Positions 47,001 to 58,110 of a stretch of 64,000 nt of DNA are shown here, in pieces (position 1 is the stretch's first letter; each line of letters opens with the position of its first letter). This DNA comes from Branchiostoma floridae (lineage: Eukaryota; Chordata; Leptocardii; Amphioxiformes; Branchiostomatidae), in the NCBI RefSeq assembly GCF_000003815.2, contig NC_049980.1:23721932-23785931 (forward strand). Reading direction: 5' to 3'. The notes below the pieces were generated by a model. It did no database searches and was not told the DNA's origin. It saw only the letters and a list, made by a program, of their open reading frames with translations. Position numbers and translations under genes: made by a program.

Positions 47001-50000
47001 TCGTCTTCAGAACTGTCAGTTGCCGCCCTCCACTTCCTCTTTGCTGCAGCATTTTCTTTGTTTGAATCCATTCTCTTACTACTATTCAGTTGTACATCAG
47101 CATCCATGCTACCCTGTGACTCCACACTAACCCTGCCAATAGTGCTTGTGGATACTGGGGTCTGGTCACGCTTGCCAGATAGCACACCTACTGTCTTCTT
47201 CACCCTATTTGTTGCAGCTGATCCAGTAGGTTCTTGTGGACATATCAGCTCTGCAGCTGGTCCGCTGTTCATTGTCGACAACAGACGCCTCTTTCCTGAG
47301 CCACTCTTTGCCGGCTGTTTTAAAGAGTTGTTCCCTTCTGGTTCTCCATCCTTTGCTGGTAAACTAGACAGTCTTCTACTTTGTCTTCGCTGTTTCTTGA
47401 AACTATCAGAAGACGTTTCCATTCTTGGCTGACTGTTGCGGCCTGAAACATTATCACTGGGCACCTGTTGTTCGTCTTCAGCACACGTCTTCTTCTCACA
47501 GCTACTGTTGTTGTCAGACTCTGCTCCACCTAGGAGATAGTGGACAAGGACTATCAAGTAGCTATGACTGTATTTCAATAAGTACAAAATGCAAAATTAC
47601 TTCATAGTAATCATACATATGAGCTTTTCACAGTTGCCACAATTTGAGAGGATAAAGTAGTTTCTCCCCCAAAATACTAAACTATTAAAGCAGCAGTATT
47701 TAACTTCAGTTCTATGCTTTATAAAAGCAAGATGCAGAACAGCGAAGAATAACACAGGTAAGAAGGAGACAGCTACATTGAAAGTGTTGAGGTACAAAAT
47801 ACACTATAAATGTCAGAAATGCCCCAATGTTCACCTACAATAGGGATCTCAGACAACCAGTCTATTGTAAATGGCAATAAATGTGTCTTTGATTTCAAGT
47901 TTGTCATTTCAGCATTTGATGACACAGTGACTCACATACATGTTTTACATCTATGTATACTTTTGACTGTACAAAATCTTTTGAATATTTAGAACATACC
48001 AAAGAGCCTTTTCTGAGACAAGGTCCCCTCTGTGAAGTTAAGTGGAGATGCCTGGTTTTCCTGGCGAGCCATCAGCTGATTCCTCTTTTCACGCATGTTT
48101 GGAGGCGTGTCAGGGATGGCCAGAGGCATGCTGGGTAATACCATCTCCTGGAAAACATAAGAGAGGGTGATGTCAGTAACAGTCCTTAAACTTTTCCTTA
48201 TATATCCATATCATGCAAGTCTGATGTCACAATTTCAAATCAAATCAAATAATTATCATGCAAGTTTGAAGCCATAATAACCACAGTTGTCAAGAACCTG
48301 CAAGGTGGGATAGGCTTCATATGATGTTCTAAATCGTGTGCGTGGCAGAATTGTTGTGCCTTCAAGCAAGAGAGTTCCAAATTGAGGTGTTTGATAATTT
48401 GTTTTTCCACAGAATAGAATTTTCCACAGAACTTCCATAGAGCGGAATTTGTTGCAAACAGTAAATCTCTTAGAAGCCTTAATACAATGCCTACAATTAG
48501 ATGTGCAGAGATTGGGTATGACAGGTCGTTCTGTATAATAAAACCAGTTGCTGCCATGCCATATGCCTGTTGTTCAGTTGTTATGCTAAAGGGAAGTTAT
48601 ACCGGGCCATATACAAACAGATACAGGTGACCCACCTCACTGTTGGGATCCTGTGTGTCCTCCACATAAACTGTTGCCTTGTTGGGGGTACCTGAAGGGG
48701 TGGTACCTGTCACCGTTTTCCAGCGGTTTGCCAGCTCATGATGGCGGCGCCGCTTCCGTACTCTCTCTGCACTCCCGGCCAACTCCTCCTCAAAGCTTTT
48801 AGGCTGCATGGACCTGTACCTCTGTACAGTGGTGGGCAAAGCAAGATGTATGGAATTAAATATGCATAGGCCTGGGAAAAGTAGTTTTTGTTTTCAGATT
48901 TTGGCTAAAAGATAAAACAGTGTTTGTAACTAAAAAACTACCTGTTTTACCTACATGCCAAACATAGCAAGGTGTGTTGTAGTGAACAGGCATGCCTACC
49001 CTTATCCTTGTCAGTACAGGTGTGTTTCCTTCATCTGGGCGGCTGATGGGAAACAATCCTTCATTCACATGGACCTGCTTCTCTCTGCAACTAGTGGGTT
49101 TAGATATATAAGAGTTAGAAAAACATCATCATCATATCATGCAATCTTTAAGTTGGATCCGGCCAAATACATGGGCCTCCCAACCTCACCAATGTTTTTG
49201 TTCTAGTTAACTGCACTCACTATTTTGATTTTTTCACAGCATCACCACTGCACCTGATTGGGATGGCTCTTTAAGCGGGTTTTACTCAGTAAAATATAGG
49301 ATAGAATAATTCACTATATCATGTGCATGCACTTATTTTATCTTGGAACAGCACTGCTCCTCTCAACAATATTTGGCAGAGAAGCACTCCATACTTTTAT
49401 TGATACTGTCAAAAGCCAGCACAATATCACACTGTGTAACATTTACAGGCTTAGAATGCATGAAACTCCTTTACCTTTCCACCCAGAGCACAGACACGAG
49501 GTGAATGCCTTTTTTGGTGGCCCTGTCCAATGTGCTCTTTCTACCGTCCTTGAAGACCACATGCGTCACCTCACGGGAAAGTTTCGGTTCCACCTGCAAG
49601 CATAAAGATACAAATTAGTATGTAGATCCATGAAGAAAAAAAAGTTGAACATTATAAGGTCATACTAGTAAATAAATGTTTGCTGTGTACAGACATATTC
49701 AAGTCACACGTCAAATGCAAAGCTGAATTCATTCAGGCTGAAGTAGAAGTGATTCCAACATACATTTCAATAATAACTGTGGCACACCGTCACATAACAT
49801 TGGGGTGTTTGGCTCAAAGCCCAGATTTAGAGCTCTTCAACTTCAAGTTGCCTGATATGCTCCAACATGGGTAAGGATGGTATTGGATGGCTAGGACATT
49901 GAATAGAGGTCTTGTGTTTGATGAAAGAAAACCTTGCACATAAAAGATCCTACGACACTTATCGAAAAAGGTATGGGTCCTTCCTGGTGTGCGTGATCAA

Positions 50001-53000
50001 TTGAATCTGTTCGGATATACAACTTGTACTCTCCAGTACAAACCTGGTGTGTTACACCATATGAAGGTTTAACGGGTATGCACGCAGTACCAACAAATAA
50101 AATCCCTTACATGTATGTTCTGACATACATCAGAGTAACTATCAAAGTTACTGCAATGTGCCCTATGTTACACTAAGTCAGTAACAGCGTTCCCGCCAGG
50201 TTCTTGAAAGTATGCGTCCAAATATTTGGGAGGGGGGTATTGAGCGCCGGAGGCGCGAGACGAGCGCCGCAGGCGCTCGCATTCTAGGGGGGTCCGGGGG
50301 CATGCTCCCCCTTGAAAATTTGGATTTTCAAACTCTCTAAAACACAATTTCCTGCAATTTGAGAGGAAAATCATGCGCTTGAGATTGGCTGTCGGTTGCC
50401 TCTTTTACTCCCGATATTCAGTAATCGACGACCGCCCTCTCGAACCCCCAAAATATTTTAAAAAACTATAAGCACAGGGAATCAGCCTTCCGTGATCTGG
50501 CCCGGGTATAATTTGTCCAGACATGAAAATTTTGGATTTTTGATGCTTCGCAACAGGGCTCTAGCCAGTTCGTCAGCCCATGGAAAAATTTTGCCAATTT
50601 TTTTCGTCATTGAATAAAAAAATGTCTACCTCGTGCGATCGATGTTGCGCCCTTCCGCCTCAAATAGTTTTCCGAGACGATAAAATAACGACGCCATCAC
50701 ACTTTGTGTTTTGTTCTATTTTTCGCGATGGCTTTACTCAAATTTTTCGAATCGGTGGGGTTTTACAAGGCCGTGCCGTCATTTTCTACGAGCGTGCGTT
50801 TGTTTCCTGCGACCTCAGGTAACCCCGTTTTTGGCGTGAAATCTTTGGCTGGATTTCTTTTTAAATAGACCAAGAACGTTATACATTACGAAGGAGGACG
50901 ATCTGCTGCCTCTTTGGCAGTGATCAGTGTCGGTGTAGCATTGAAGCAGTAGCCAGAAAGACGTCCCAACGCGCTGGGCGCTGCGATCGACGGTCCCTCT
51001 GGGGAGCTAGGGGGGCGTGCCGCGCCATGTGCCACGGAGGCCAGTGCCAGTGTACAGCCGACTCGATCGACGCTTGACAACAATATTGCGGCCCCATTTC
51101 TGCCACAAATTTTGTCTTTTTGAAACAAAAGAAATTTTGGAAATAAGAAATAAAGTGTATAGTTTAACTTGGATAAATGGGGAAACTTTAATAGTAAATT
51201 GTTAGCAGCTAGGGAAGAAACTTGCCAGACGACACGGGCGGCTACCAGTATCACAAAACAACGTCACGTGCGTCGGAAACTTTTGTTTTTTCCCGGTGAC
51301 CAATGACAGAGTACATCATTACATCTATCAAACGCTGATTGGTTATAAAGATGATTGGATTTGGACCTGGTGGCCAATCGAGACTGCTTGGCGCCGGCGG
51401 CCTGTTGTCAAAGATACCGACTGCCAATCAACTGCCCACGGCGTGAGAACATTTGTTGAGATGTGCAACACTCGCGCAGAACAGTTTGTTCAATACTAGT
51501 ATTGCCCACAAATCATTAACAAATACGTGAAAATGAGGACAAGTTATAAAGTATCATGTTAAAATCAGAATATAAAATCTGCATAAGATTTCTTCCAGTG
51601 TTAAAGAATCCTGATTGTCAAATGTATTCACGGACTACAAAAAATTACATTGCGCAACGGACGGCTCAGACTGGCGCGTGGCTGGGTGTGTCGCACGTGG
51701 GTCCGCTAGCTGTAAAACGTGCCGCGCTCCGCCCCATTCCCAGACTACTGGGATGACCGAAAAGTGAACAATTTGAAGTATAAATTGTAAAGGTAGGATT
51801 CCTTCTTATAAAGACAGATTTTTTAAAGATTCCAGATACATTTTGTACACTGGTGGTACAAATCAGCCTTTCTTTCAGATTTTTTTATGGACGCATTCGG
51901 CCGAGCCGTGTGCATCTTTCCAGAAAAAAATGCGTCCAAAGACGTAAAGACGTATGCCTGGCGGGAACGCTGGTCAGTAATATACAATATAGTACTTTAC
52001 TATGCCACAAGGCTTACCTGAGCACCCAGCAACTCCAGTTGCTTAGCCACAGCTTTGGAGCGATTTTCCATAGTGTCATTGCACCGCACCTCCACATAAA
52101 CAACTACACCTGTGGTGGAATAAAAAAAGTCAATCCAATGTACATTTACGTACAGTCAAAGACTGCCAATGACTTAAAGGTCAAAGGATGAATACTGGAG
52201 TTATGTGGACAGGTGGTCACTATAGACAGGATTCGTAAGGCTTGTGTAAATGGGAAAATTATCTAAGGGACCATTAAAAAGTGGTCACATTGGCCAGGTG
52301 TTTCCTTGTATGGGATGGCATAGTCATTTGGTTGGAGCGACAACTCAAACTAGAAAGACATACCTCACTGGATGTAGTTACTTAAAGCAAGAATGCTGTA
52401 AGTATTCTTCATAACCATATAAAAACATGGATTTTGGGTCCTTATTATGTTAAATATATTAAACTACCCAAAGACACATTTGGGTTTACACTTACCTTTT
52501 AGAACTCTGTTGTCCACTGGTTGTGTGGAGGGGGGCAAGTCATCATCATCATCACTGTCCAGGACCAGGGCCTGGTTGGCAGGGCTCGGTGTGTCTGTGG
52601 GCAGCAGCAGACTAACCTGGTCCTGGAGACGTGGGCTAGGGGTGTCGGCAGGTAACATCAGCCTCTCCAGACTGGGCTGACCACTAACACCTGGTCTGAG
52701 TGTTGGTGTCCCGGGCTGGGAACAAATACAATGAATGGTCAGGCCTAGGAAAAAAATGCTGTGTTTCCTGTTTCAGTCCTAAAAAAATTAGCGTCAGTAG
52801 GGAGGGATTATCTTCTTTTTTCTTGTAATTTTTTTAGGCTGGCCAAAACTTTAGTGATACATATTATAAATTGAAATGCAATCTTTGAAATCTTTCAATG
52901 TCAAACTTTAATTTTGTGCATAATAGATACATCTATTCTTTATTAGATATAGAGGACGAACAGTGTTTTTCAGTGTTTTTAATTCAATGGGCAGGCTGAA

Positions 53001-56000
53001 TAAAGATTCTAACTGTAAGCTATGTGACTCCACTGCTCACCCCCCAAAAAAGGCCAGGGTCAGCATGTTTTTCTGGGGTAGGGAAACAGGAAACACAACA
53101 TTTTTTCCAAGGCCTCATCAACACAGAAACCTTCCATCAAAAGAAAACCAACAAAAAAGGAATGGCAAAAGGATCTTTAATGAATTTTTACCCGGGGTAA
53201 ATTGGGTGAGTCAAGCTCCATTTCTCTGACACTGTGACAAGTGGTGTTGTTTCTCATGGTGGTCTTGTGACTCTTGGTTAGAAGGCTGGGTGATTCAAGG
53301 TCCATATTTTGTATAGATAGGCTAGTGACATCACCGAGTTGGGGATTCTGTCCTTGACTCCCACTGAGCTGACAGGACTGAAAAGATACAGTTTTGTATT
53401 TCAGAAATAGATACATTTGTAGTTGTACAAGTACTTTGCTGAGATAGGATGTACATTATTTACCTGAAGTATCAATAACACCCCTGAAATTCATTTCAAT
53501 GTAGAATGATAATGGTACGTAATTATAACAACTGTAATATTAATAGCAGGCATAAAGACATTTACATGTCATTGATATTTGTAATCATAGCATTTACAGA
53601 GTTCTAAAATGAAGACACAGCCTTACTTGACTTACTGGGTCATCCCAGCTGTTGCTGGCCACACCCACACTGACCAGGCTCCTCCGACTTCCTGCAGAAA
53701 AAAAGAGAGCTATATAACTCAGCCTCAGGGCACCTGAAGGATACACTAGTAGTACTAGTGCAAAGCAATCGAACAATGATTTTCCCAGGTCACAACACAA
53801 ACAGCAAATCTTTTTAAAGTAGTATAGTAATTATTTTTGAACCAATGAAATATATAATTAAAGGCTATGGCCACAGCAAGTAAATTTTATGGATGACATC
53901 AGCGCGCCGCACATTAATTCTTGCCTGATTTCAGAAAAAAAAACAAGAAATTTTTTCTTCTGCAGGGATGGTCAACATGACGATAAAGTACCAAAATGAG
54001 CAAATATGTTCTGTTGTAGCCTAATAATTGTTCTTGTAGAAGTGAAACTTGCGAGGTACCCAGGACTGTAGTTGTAGAAATGAAACTTATTGGATAGTTG
54101 CAAAAGTGACACCAATATGGAAGCCATGATTGGCATGAGTGTGGTAGCCAACTTTCCAGTCTATTACTAGTATCACTTTTACCACACCAGTACATGTCTT
54201 GAATACAGGAATGTATGCCTTGTTGGCTCCAATACCATGTTTTGTCCCTTTAATTCTTTAATTCATCATAACTTTATGGTGCCTATTTTGGAAATGTAGC
54301 CATATTGTTTTTTTTTCACACATCTTATTGTTTTTTTCCGCCCTATCGCACTATTTTTGCAGTCTGCAGAGGATATCATCCATAAAATTTACTTGCTGTG
54401 GCCTAAAAATCTGGGTAAAAAGAGAGTACGTAAGGTAACAGTCACTTAAGCAACTGGACAGATTTTGGAAATGGCCAGACCTTTCAGATAGCATCCATGG
54501 CACTTTTGTTCATTTTCCCAAATCTGTCCAGGTAAATGAGTATCTGTTACCTTGCTATGCAAGATATTTTTTCATTTTAACATATTAACAACATTCTAAA
54601 ATCTTACTGGTGGGATTTGTTTTGGCACTTCCATTTGCAGGATTACTTTTCTGTCTGCCAGGTGTTCCTGCTGAACTCCTGCCGGTCTGGCTCAGACCCA
54701 GGGTACTCTGCCTGCGGGAGCATCGGCCAGCTTTGATGGCCAGTCGGCTCATTGGAGACAGCTGGAACAAAATATTGTAGATGCATATATTTCATTATAG
54801 CCATCTTTACATCACAGTGAAATGTTACTTTATGTTAATTTCTTTATTTAAAGCTGATACACATAATGTAGTTATTAACTGGTCAATTAGCATATTCATC
54901 AAAGTGAAAGCCACAAAAACGGGATGGAAATGATACCTAACATTAGAACACCTACAATATTTCAATTTGTATTATGCTGCTAGGGGTTTTATCAATTTGA
55001 CATCGGAGTTCTGATGACAACCCTGTCTGAAAACTTTGTAAAATTTAACAAAAGCAAAATACTAGTAATGGCATAAAGCAAATAATGGTATACAAAACTG
55101 GTCTTCACACAAGTTACAGTCTTCTTCATCTAGCCAGGATACCAGACCCCAGCCCAATCTCAGTACAGTAGAAGCGCAAGTCTACGAAAGCTTCACCTTC
55201 CGCACTGGAACCGAGTGCTGAAAACAATGGTCGAATCGGCCTCAGCACTCGGCGCCCAGTGCTGAAGAATGTTCAGCACTCGTTTTCCAGTGCTGATCGG
55301 CCTTTCTCCAGTGCTGAAGCTCCCTTTGAAGCACTCGTTTTCCAGTGCTGAAAAGACGTCAGCACTCGTTTTCCAGTGCTGAAAAGACGTTTTCCAGTGC
55401 TGAATGTTCGTCAGCACTCGGCTCCAGTGCTGAACTCGCGGCCCGGGCGGCGACGGGTCAGGTCAAAAGTCACTCAGCACTGGTTACCCAGTGCTGAAAC
55501 CGCCGTCAGCACTGGAACCGAGTGCTGATATACAAAAGCTTCGCCTTCCGCACTCGATTTTCCANNNNNNNNNNNNNNNNNNNNNNNNNNNNNNNNNNNN
55601 NNNNNNNNNNNNNNNNNNNNNNNNNNNNNNNNNNNNNNNNNNNNNNNNNNNNNNNNNNNNNNNNCTTTCTTTCCTGGTTAGTAGTTGCACAAAACAAAAA
55701 TCTGCATGAGCATACAAAAAGTCATGAGAAAGTGGGCGTATACTGACAAGAATTTCATTTAGTTTTGGTCCGTCACAACCGCTATGACGTAAAACTTTAC
55801 TGCTGGCCGCAGCATTAAAAATGGCGGGAAAATGGCGGCGTACGTTCAATTTGACCCATTCAGCCGTAGATCCGGGCGATAATGCAACGGTTCCTCACAC
55901 TTTTACGTACACGAGTTGTAGGTCACCAAAAGAAATTCAAGATTGCTGTTGAATCATGCTCGTCTTGTGCCGTGAGCACATGTGATTATTATCTACAAAT

Positions 56001-57802
56001 CTGGCGATGAACGTGACAGTGTGTTTGTCCCACGACGAGCTCGCCTGCCCCGAAAATGACCTGAAAACTTTTGGCCTTGTTGTCTTCGAATGCATTGTTA
56101 TCGATGCTTTGTAAATTATGTATTGGACACCTAGATGTCTGAAGTGTGCATACCTCAGAAATAACTATTGTTGCATGTGTAGATCTCTTTAAGTTCCACT
56201 ATTTTTAATCGAACGGTATAAGGCTTATGACCGGTATCATGCCAATGCATGTTATACTGATTAAAAATAAAGTTAAACTTTTGGTTGTGCTATTCAATTT
56301 AATGTGTAACTTGGTGTATGTATGTAGAGTATAGATACAAAGTACTGAAAGCGGTACTATATACGATACTAATAAAGATGATTATTCAAGTTTATGCACT
56401 TTTAGCTGGTGTGTTACGCCGAACGGCGGTTATACCAGCTATATAACGTAAGATAGATACAGATGCAAAAAAGCCTGAATTTGTGTTGTTTTGTGTAATT
56501 GAAATGTATAAGGAATGGATATCATTAAAACGGGATTGCAAACAACTTTATTATTATTACCGCCCACGTAAAGAAAGCGTCACGACGATCGCGAGTATTT
56601 TCCATTATCCCCGAAGGTAATCGACAAATGAACACTGTTATATAGAGTTATAGAGGTGTTATAGAGTAGAATGTAACGATAGGTGACGTTTATAATCCAG
56701 CAATCTTACGTTTTAGTCGAGCAAGGACGTCATATAACGTCCTTGAGTCGAGCAAAGGACGTGTCGTAACTCCAAATTACTGTATACTAGTATGTCAGAG
56801 TCTAGTCTCCCGCTCTCTCAGCACTCGGTTTCCAGTGCTGAAGCCGGCGTTTCCAGTGCTGAGAGCGCCAGCACTCGGTTTCCAGTGCTGACGAACATTT
56901 GTAGCACTCGGTTTCCAGTGCTGAAGCCGGCATCTCCAGTGCTGCGAGCGCGTCAGCACTGGTTTTCCAGTGCTGACGAACATTCAGCACTCGGTTTCCA
57001 GTGCTGAAGCCATCTTCAGCACTGGTTTCCAGTGCTGAAAAAGGAGGGTGAAGCTTTCGTAGTTTTGCTTTTGAAGCCGCAATTATCCAGCTGGTGCAAT
57101 AATGCGAAGCTACTAGTATCTAGCTGGAACGCACCGGTTTGGGATTTTAGGATTCCGTGCAGTTAACAGAAGTGTGTGTTAATCCGTTGTGCAATTAACT
57201 GGCTTCTACTGTAATATCTTCCATGTGGCCCACACGATAGATAATTTTGAGATCGGGCTGGGGTCTGGTATTCAGGTTAGCTGTACATAGAATTTTTGGG
57301 TGGGCCCTAGATTCGAGGAGTGGGGCAGTATAATTTAGCCTATCTATCTATAGATATTTTTGAGATCGGGCTGGGGTATGGTATCCGAGCTAGTATGGCC
57401 CTGGACTCTGTCTGGAAACAGTATATGGCATCCAGCCTACTACATCCAGCCATGAATAACAAGAACTGCGAGTACAATATTTAGAACTGAATCATGCCAT
57501 CATAAAAATCACATAGAAAGCTGCCTAAGGTAGGCTCTACGTACGAGTATACGATTTGGGCGTTTGTGCTCAACATCTCCAGACTGAAGACACTGTACTA
57601 CCCTCACTGAAGTGAAGCAAAGTCATGAGGCTGAGTTACACCGAACTGGGGAGGGGGGGTAAAAGATCCAACACAAATAAACTGGACAACATAGGGACAA
57701 CATAACCTATTAGGGACAAGGTTCAGATTTGTCGTGAATAGTTCTTACCTCAGTGGGTAACGGTGCCATGGATCTTCGCTTGGAGGATCTGCTGGGAGCC
57801 AT
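43400..57802 (-). CDS. MCPH1: Microcephalin (MCPH1), three-BRCT chromosome condensation/DNA damage protein
   Basis: Sixteen exons on the minus strand, 5' to 3': 57802-57749, 54761-54608, 53691-53636, 53377-53192, 52715-52496, 52109-52018, 49593-49475, 49084-49000, 48821-48636, 48147-48000, 47529-46331, 46076-45922, 45605-45443, 45163-45086, 44089-43858, 43488-43400. The sum is 3216 nt (1071 residues), phases consistent throughout. BRCT1 (about 224-330) matches vertebrate microcephalin motif by motif: VLKGVVVYVEV, REVTHVVFKDGRKSTLDRA, HLVSVLWVE. ALVMTSM precedes BRCT2 (TTHVVSGSNRRTLNVLSAIA, GCWLVSLEWVLKS), and BRCT3 ends WVLDSITEHRTLPLDSYLVQ. Microcephalin acts in the nucleus, restrains condensin II-driven chromosome condensation and binds phosphorylated proteins at DNA breaks through BRCT2-3. 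Odd: about 223 residues precede BRCT1, which in vertebrates lies at the extreme N-terminus. An assembly gap falls in intron 1. Confidence 0.95.
44220..44708. mobile_element. MITE with CAGTCAAACCTGCCC termini in an MCPH1 intron
   Basis: CAGTCAAACCTGCCCGAGCG at 44222 and the inverted TGGGCAGGTTTGACTG ending at 44706 are flanked by TA on each side. The interior repeats GCGACCACCTGGCCA-type words on one strand. It lies in the intron between the BRCT2 and BRCT3 exons. Confidence 0.75.
45086..46076 (-). CDS. MCPH1: MCPH1 exons 12-14: linker and BRCT2
   Basis: Exon 46076-45922 ends KTGKALVMTSMHT, matching the conserved LVMTSM entry into BRCT2. Exon 45605-45443 carries DQELVISVMKQLGG, TTHVVSGSNRRTLNVL and GCWLVSLEW. 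Exon 45163-45086 carries VLKSCEVGRYVEEEPYELHE and AFPAAQ. The THVVSG motif and the following Arg and Lys residues are where BRCT pairs bind phosphoserine. Confidence 0.93.
46331..48147 (-). CDS. MCPH1: MCPH1 exons 10-11: disordered central region
   Basis: Exon 48147-48000 (EMVLPSMPLAIPDTPPNMRE, later ASPLNFTEGTLSQ) and the large exon 47529-46331 of 399 codons. Together they are rich in Ser, Lys, Gln and acidic residues, with TPP/SP sites and several basic clusters that could serve nuclear import. One compact island stands out: VPQWDWDSDSSDGLGELAAR, with aromatic and acidic residues in an otherwise low-complexity exon. In vertebrates the central region binds condensin II; a similar role is inferred, not shown. 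Confidence 0.9.
48636..52109 (-). CDS. MCPH1: MCPH1 exons 6-9: BRCT1 and following conserved linker
   Basis: Exons 52109-52018, 49593-49475 and 49084-49000 form BRCT1, ending WVEREKQVHVNEGLFPISRP. Exon 48821-48636 encodes RYRSMQPKSFEEELAGSAER and a highly basic RKRRRHHELANRW segment. The MQPK(S/D)F motif after BRCT1 is also found in vertebrate microcephalin. BRCT1 of this family is needed for chromosome condensation control and centrosome functions. The intron between 49593 and 52109 holds a 1.79-kb transposon. Confidence 0.92.
50177..51980. mobile_element. hAT-like non-autonomous transposon in MCPH1 intron 6
   Basis: CAGCGTTCCCGCCAGG (50185-50200) and its exact inverse CCTGGCGGGAACGCTG (51957-51972) are flanked by a perfect 8-bp duplication GTCAGTAA. 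Eight-base duplications and a CAG start are typical of hAT elements. The interior has the palindrome-rich GAGCGCCGCAGGCGCTC and GGGGTCCGGGGGCATGCTCC repeats and a GC-rich segment with several CCAAT motifs (51299-51430). No transposase frame is seen. Confidence 0.8.
51297..51435. promoter_or_regulatory. Cluster of five CCAAT/ATTGG motifs inside the hAT-like element
   Basis: GACCAATGAC, CTGATTGGTTA, GATGATTGGAT, GGCCAATCGA and GCCAATCAAC occur within about 130 bp, together with TTGGCGCC (E2F-like) and, 30 bases before, GTCACGTGCG. This resembles a captured promoter. Motifs are seen; activity is inference. Confidence 0.3.
52496..57802 (-). CDS. MCPH1: MCPH1 exons 1-5: N-terminal extension before BRCT1
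   Basis: Exon 1 encodes MAPSRSSKRRSMAPLPTE. Exon 2 starts LSPMSRLAIKAGRCSRRQST. Exon 3 is RSRRSLVSVGVASNSWDDP. Exon 4 contains two related stretches, MDLESPSLLTK and MELDSPNLPR. Exon 5 contains PADTPSPRLQDQ and PTDTPSPANQ followed by an acidic SDDDDD run. The region is basic at the start, serine/proline-rich, with no folded domain visible and several S/T-P sites. Exon 5 ends in phase 1 and splices precisely before VVVYVEV of BRCT1, so the extension is genuinely in frame. Exons 1-3 rest on splice logic alone; 4 and 5 have longer open frames. Confidence 0.78.
55195..55564. repeat. Hairpin array, left block (CAGCACT...AGTGCTG units)
   Basis: About a dozen CAGCACTCG or CAGTGCTGA words alternate so that many pairs form short hairpins, for example TCAGCACTCGTTTTCCAGTG. 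Spacers of 5-30 bases vary. The block is cut by the 100-N gap at 55565, so its real length is unknown. Confidence 0.7.
55565..55664. other. Assembly gap of 100 N
   Basis: Exactly 100 consecutive N, the usual placeholder for a gap of unknown size. It falls directly after a hairpin-repeat block, which probably caused the assembly break. Confidence 0.95.
56815..57042. repeat. Hairpin array, right block
   Basis: The same unit as the left block (TCAGCACTCGGTTTCCAGTG) is repeated about six to seven times with linkers such as CTGAAGCCGGC and CTGACGAACATT. It is subterminal to the right inverted end of the inner element. Confidence 0.75.
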
Positions 57803-58110
57803 CTGATCAAACAGGACTTTTGCACGGACGAGGAAAGAACGTTAGAAGTAGTGACACATCGACGCGATGAGAGGACGCTCGCACCTCCCTTGCCACAACC
57901 TGGTAAATTTGAGCACAGACTTGCGAGGATAAACTTCTCGCAGTAGCCTTCGTGATGATTTACATATCTCTGGGACCCTGGTTCTCAGGAAAAAGCCAGA
58001 GAAACTAGACTGTGAAAAATTTCGGCATCAACCGACCCAACTCTAAATTCAAAGATGGCGCCTTGATGACTTGCCCAGACTTGCCCGATGTCACGTGACT
58101 AAGAAAACTA
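57803..58110 (-). promoter_or_regulatory. Putative MCPH1 promoter/5' UTR with YY1-like and E-box motifs
   Basis: Upstream of the MCPH1 ATG lies AAGATGGCGCC (58052-58062), matching the YY1 core often found at transcription starts, and TCACGTGA (58091-58098), a palindromic E-box. No TATA box is obvious. Motif presence is seen; function is inferred. Confidence 0.4.

Larger units (their letters stand above)
55126..57285. mobile_element. Nested insertion: foldback element split by a CAGTAGAAGC element
   Basis: The outer arms TAGCCAGGATACCAGACCCC (55131) and GGGGTCTGGTATTCAGGTTAGC (about 57258-57281) are those of the small foldback family at 17976. Inside, a second element runs from CAGTAGAAGC (55166) to GCTTCTACTG (57211) with TA on both sides. 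The inner element has a second inverted pair, CTACGAAAGCTTCACC (left) and GGTGAAGCTTTCGTAG (right), and hairpin arrays. All within MCPH1 intron 1. Confidence 0.65.

Noticed and set aside
46710-47432. 240-codon plus-strand frame
   Set aside because: It is exactly antisense to the large MCPH1 exon, Leu/Ser/Pro-rich as expected of a complement of Ser/Lys/Glu codons, and has no domain.
50886-51254. 122-codon minus-strand frame in the hAT-like element
   Set aside because: It has no transposase or other domain pattern; low-quality composition and no conserved motif.
55484-55849. 121-codon minus-strand frame across the gap
   Set aside because: A third of it is N and the rest is hairpin repeat; it is not evidence of a gene.
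55195-57042. CRISPR-like array appearance of CAGCACT...AGTGCTG repeats
   Set aside because: Spacer lengths vary from 5 to 30 bases, units are partial, the genome is eukaryotic, and the blocks are subterminal parts of a transposon.
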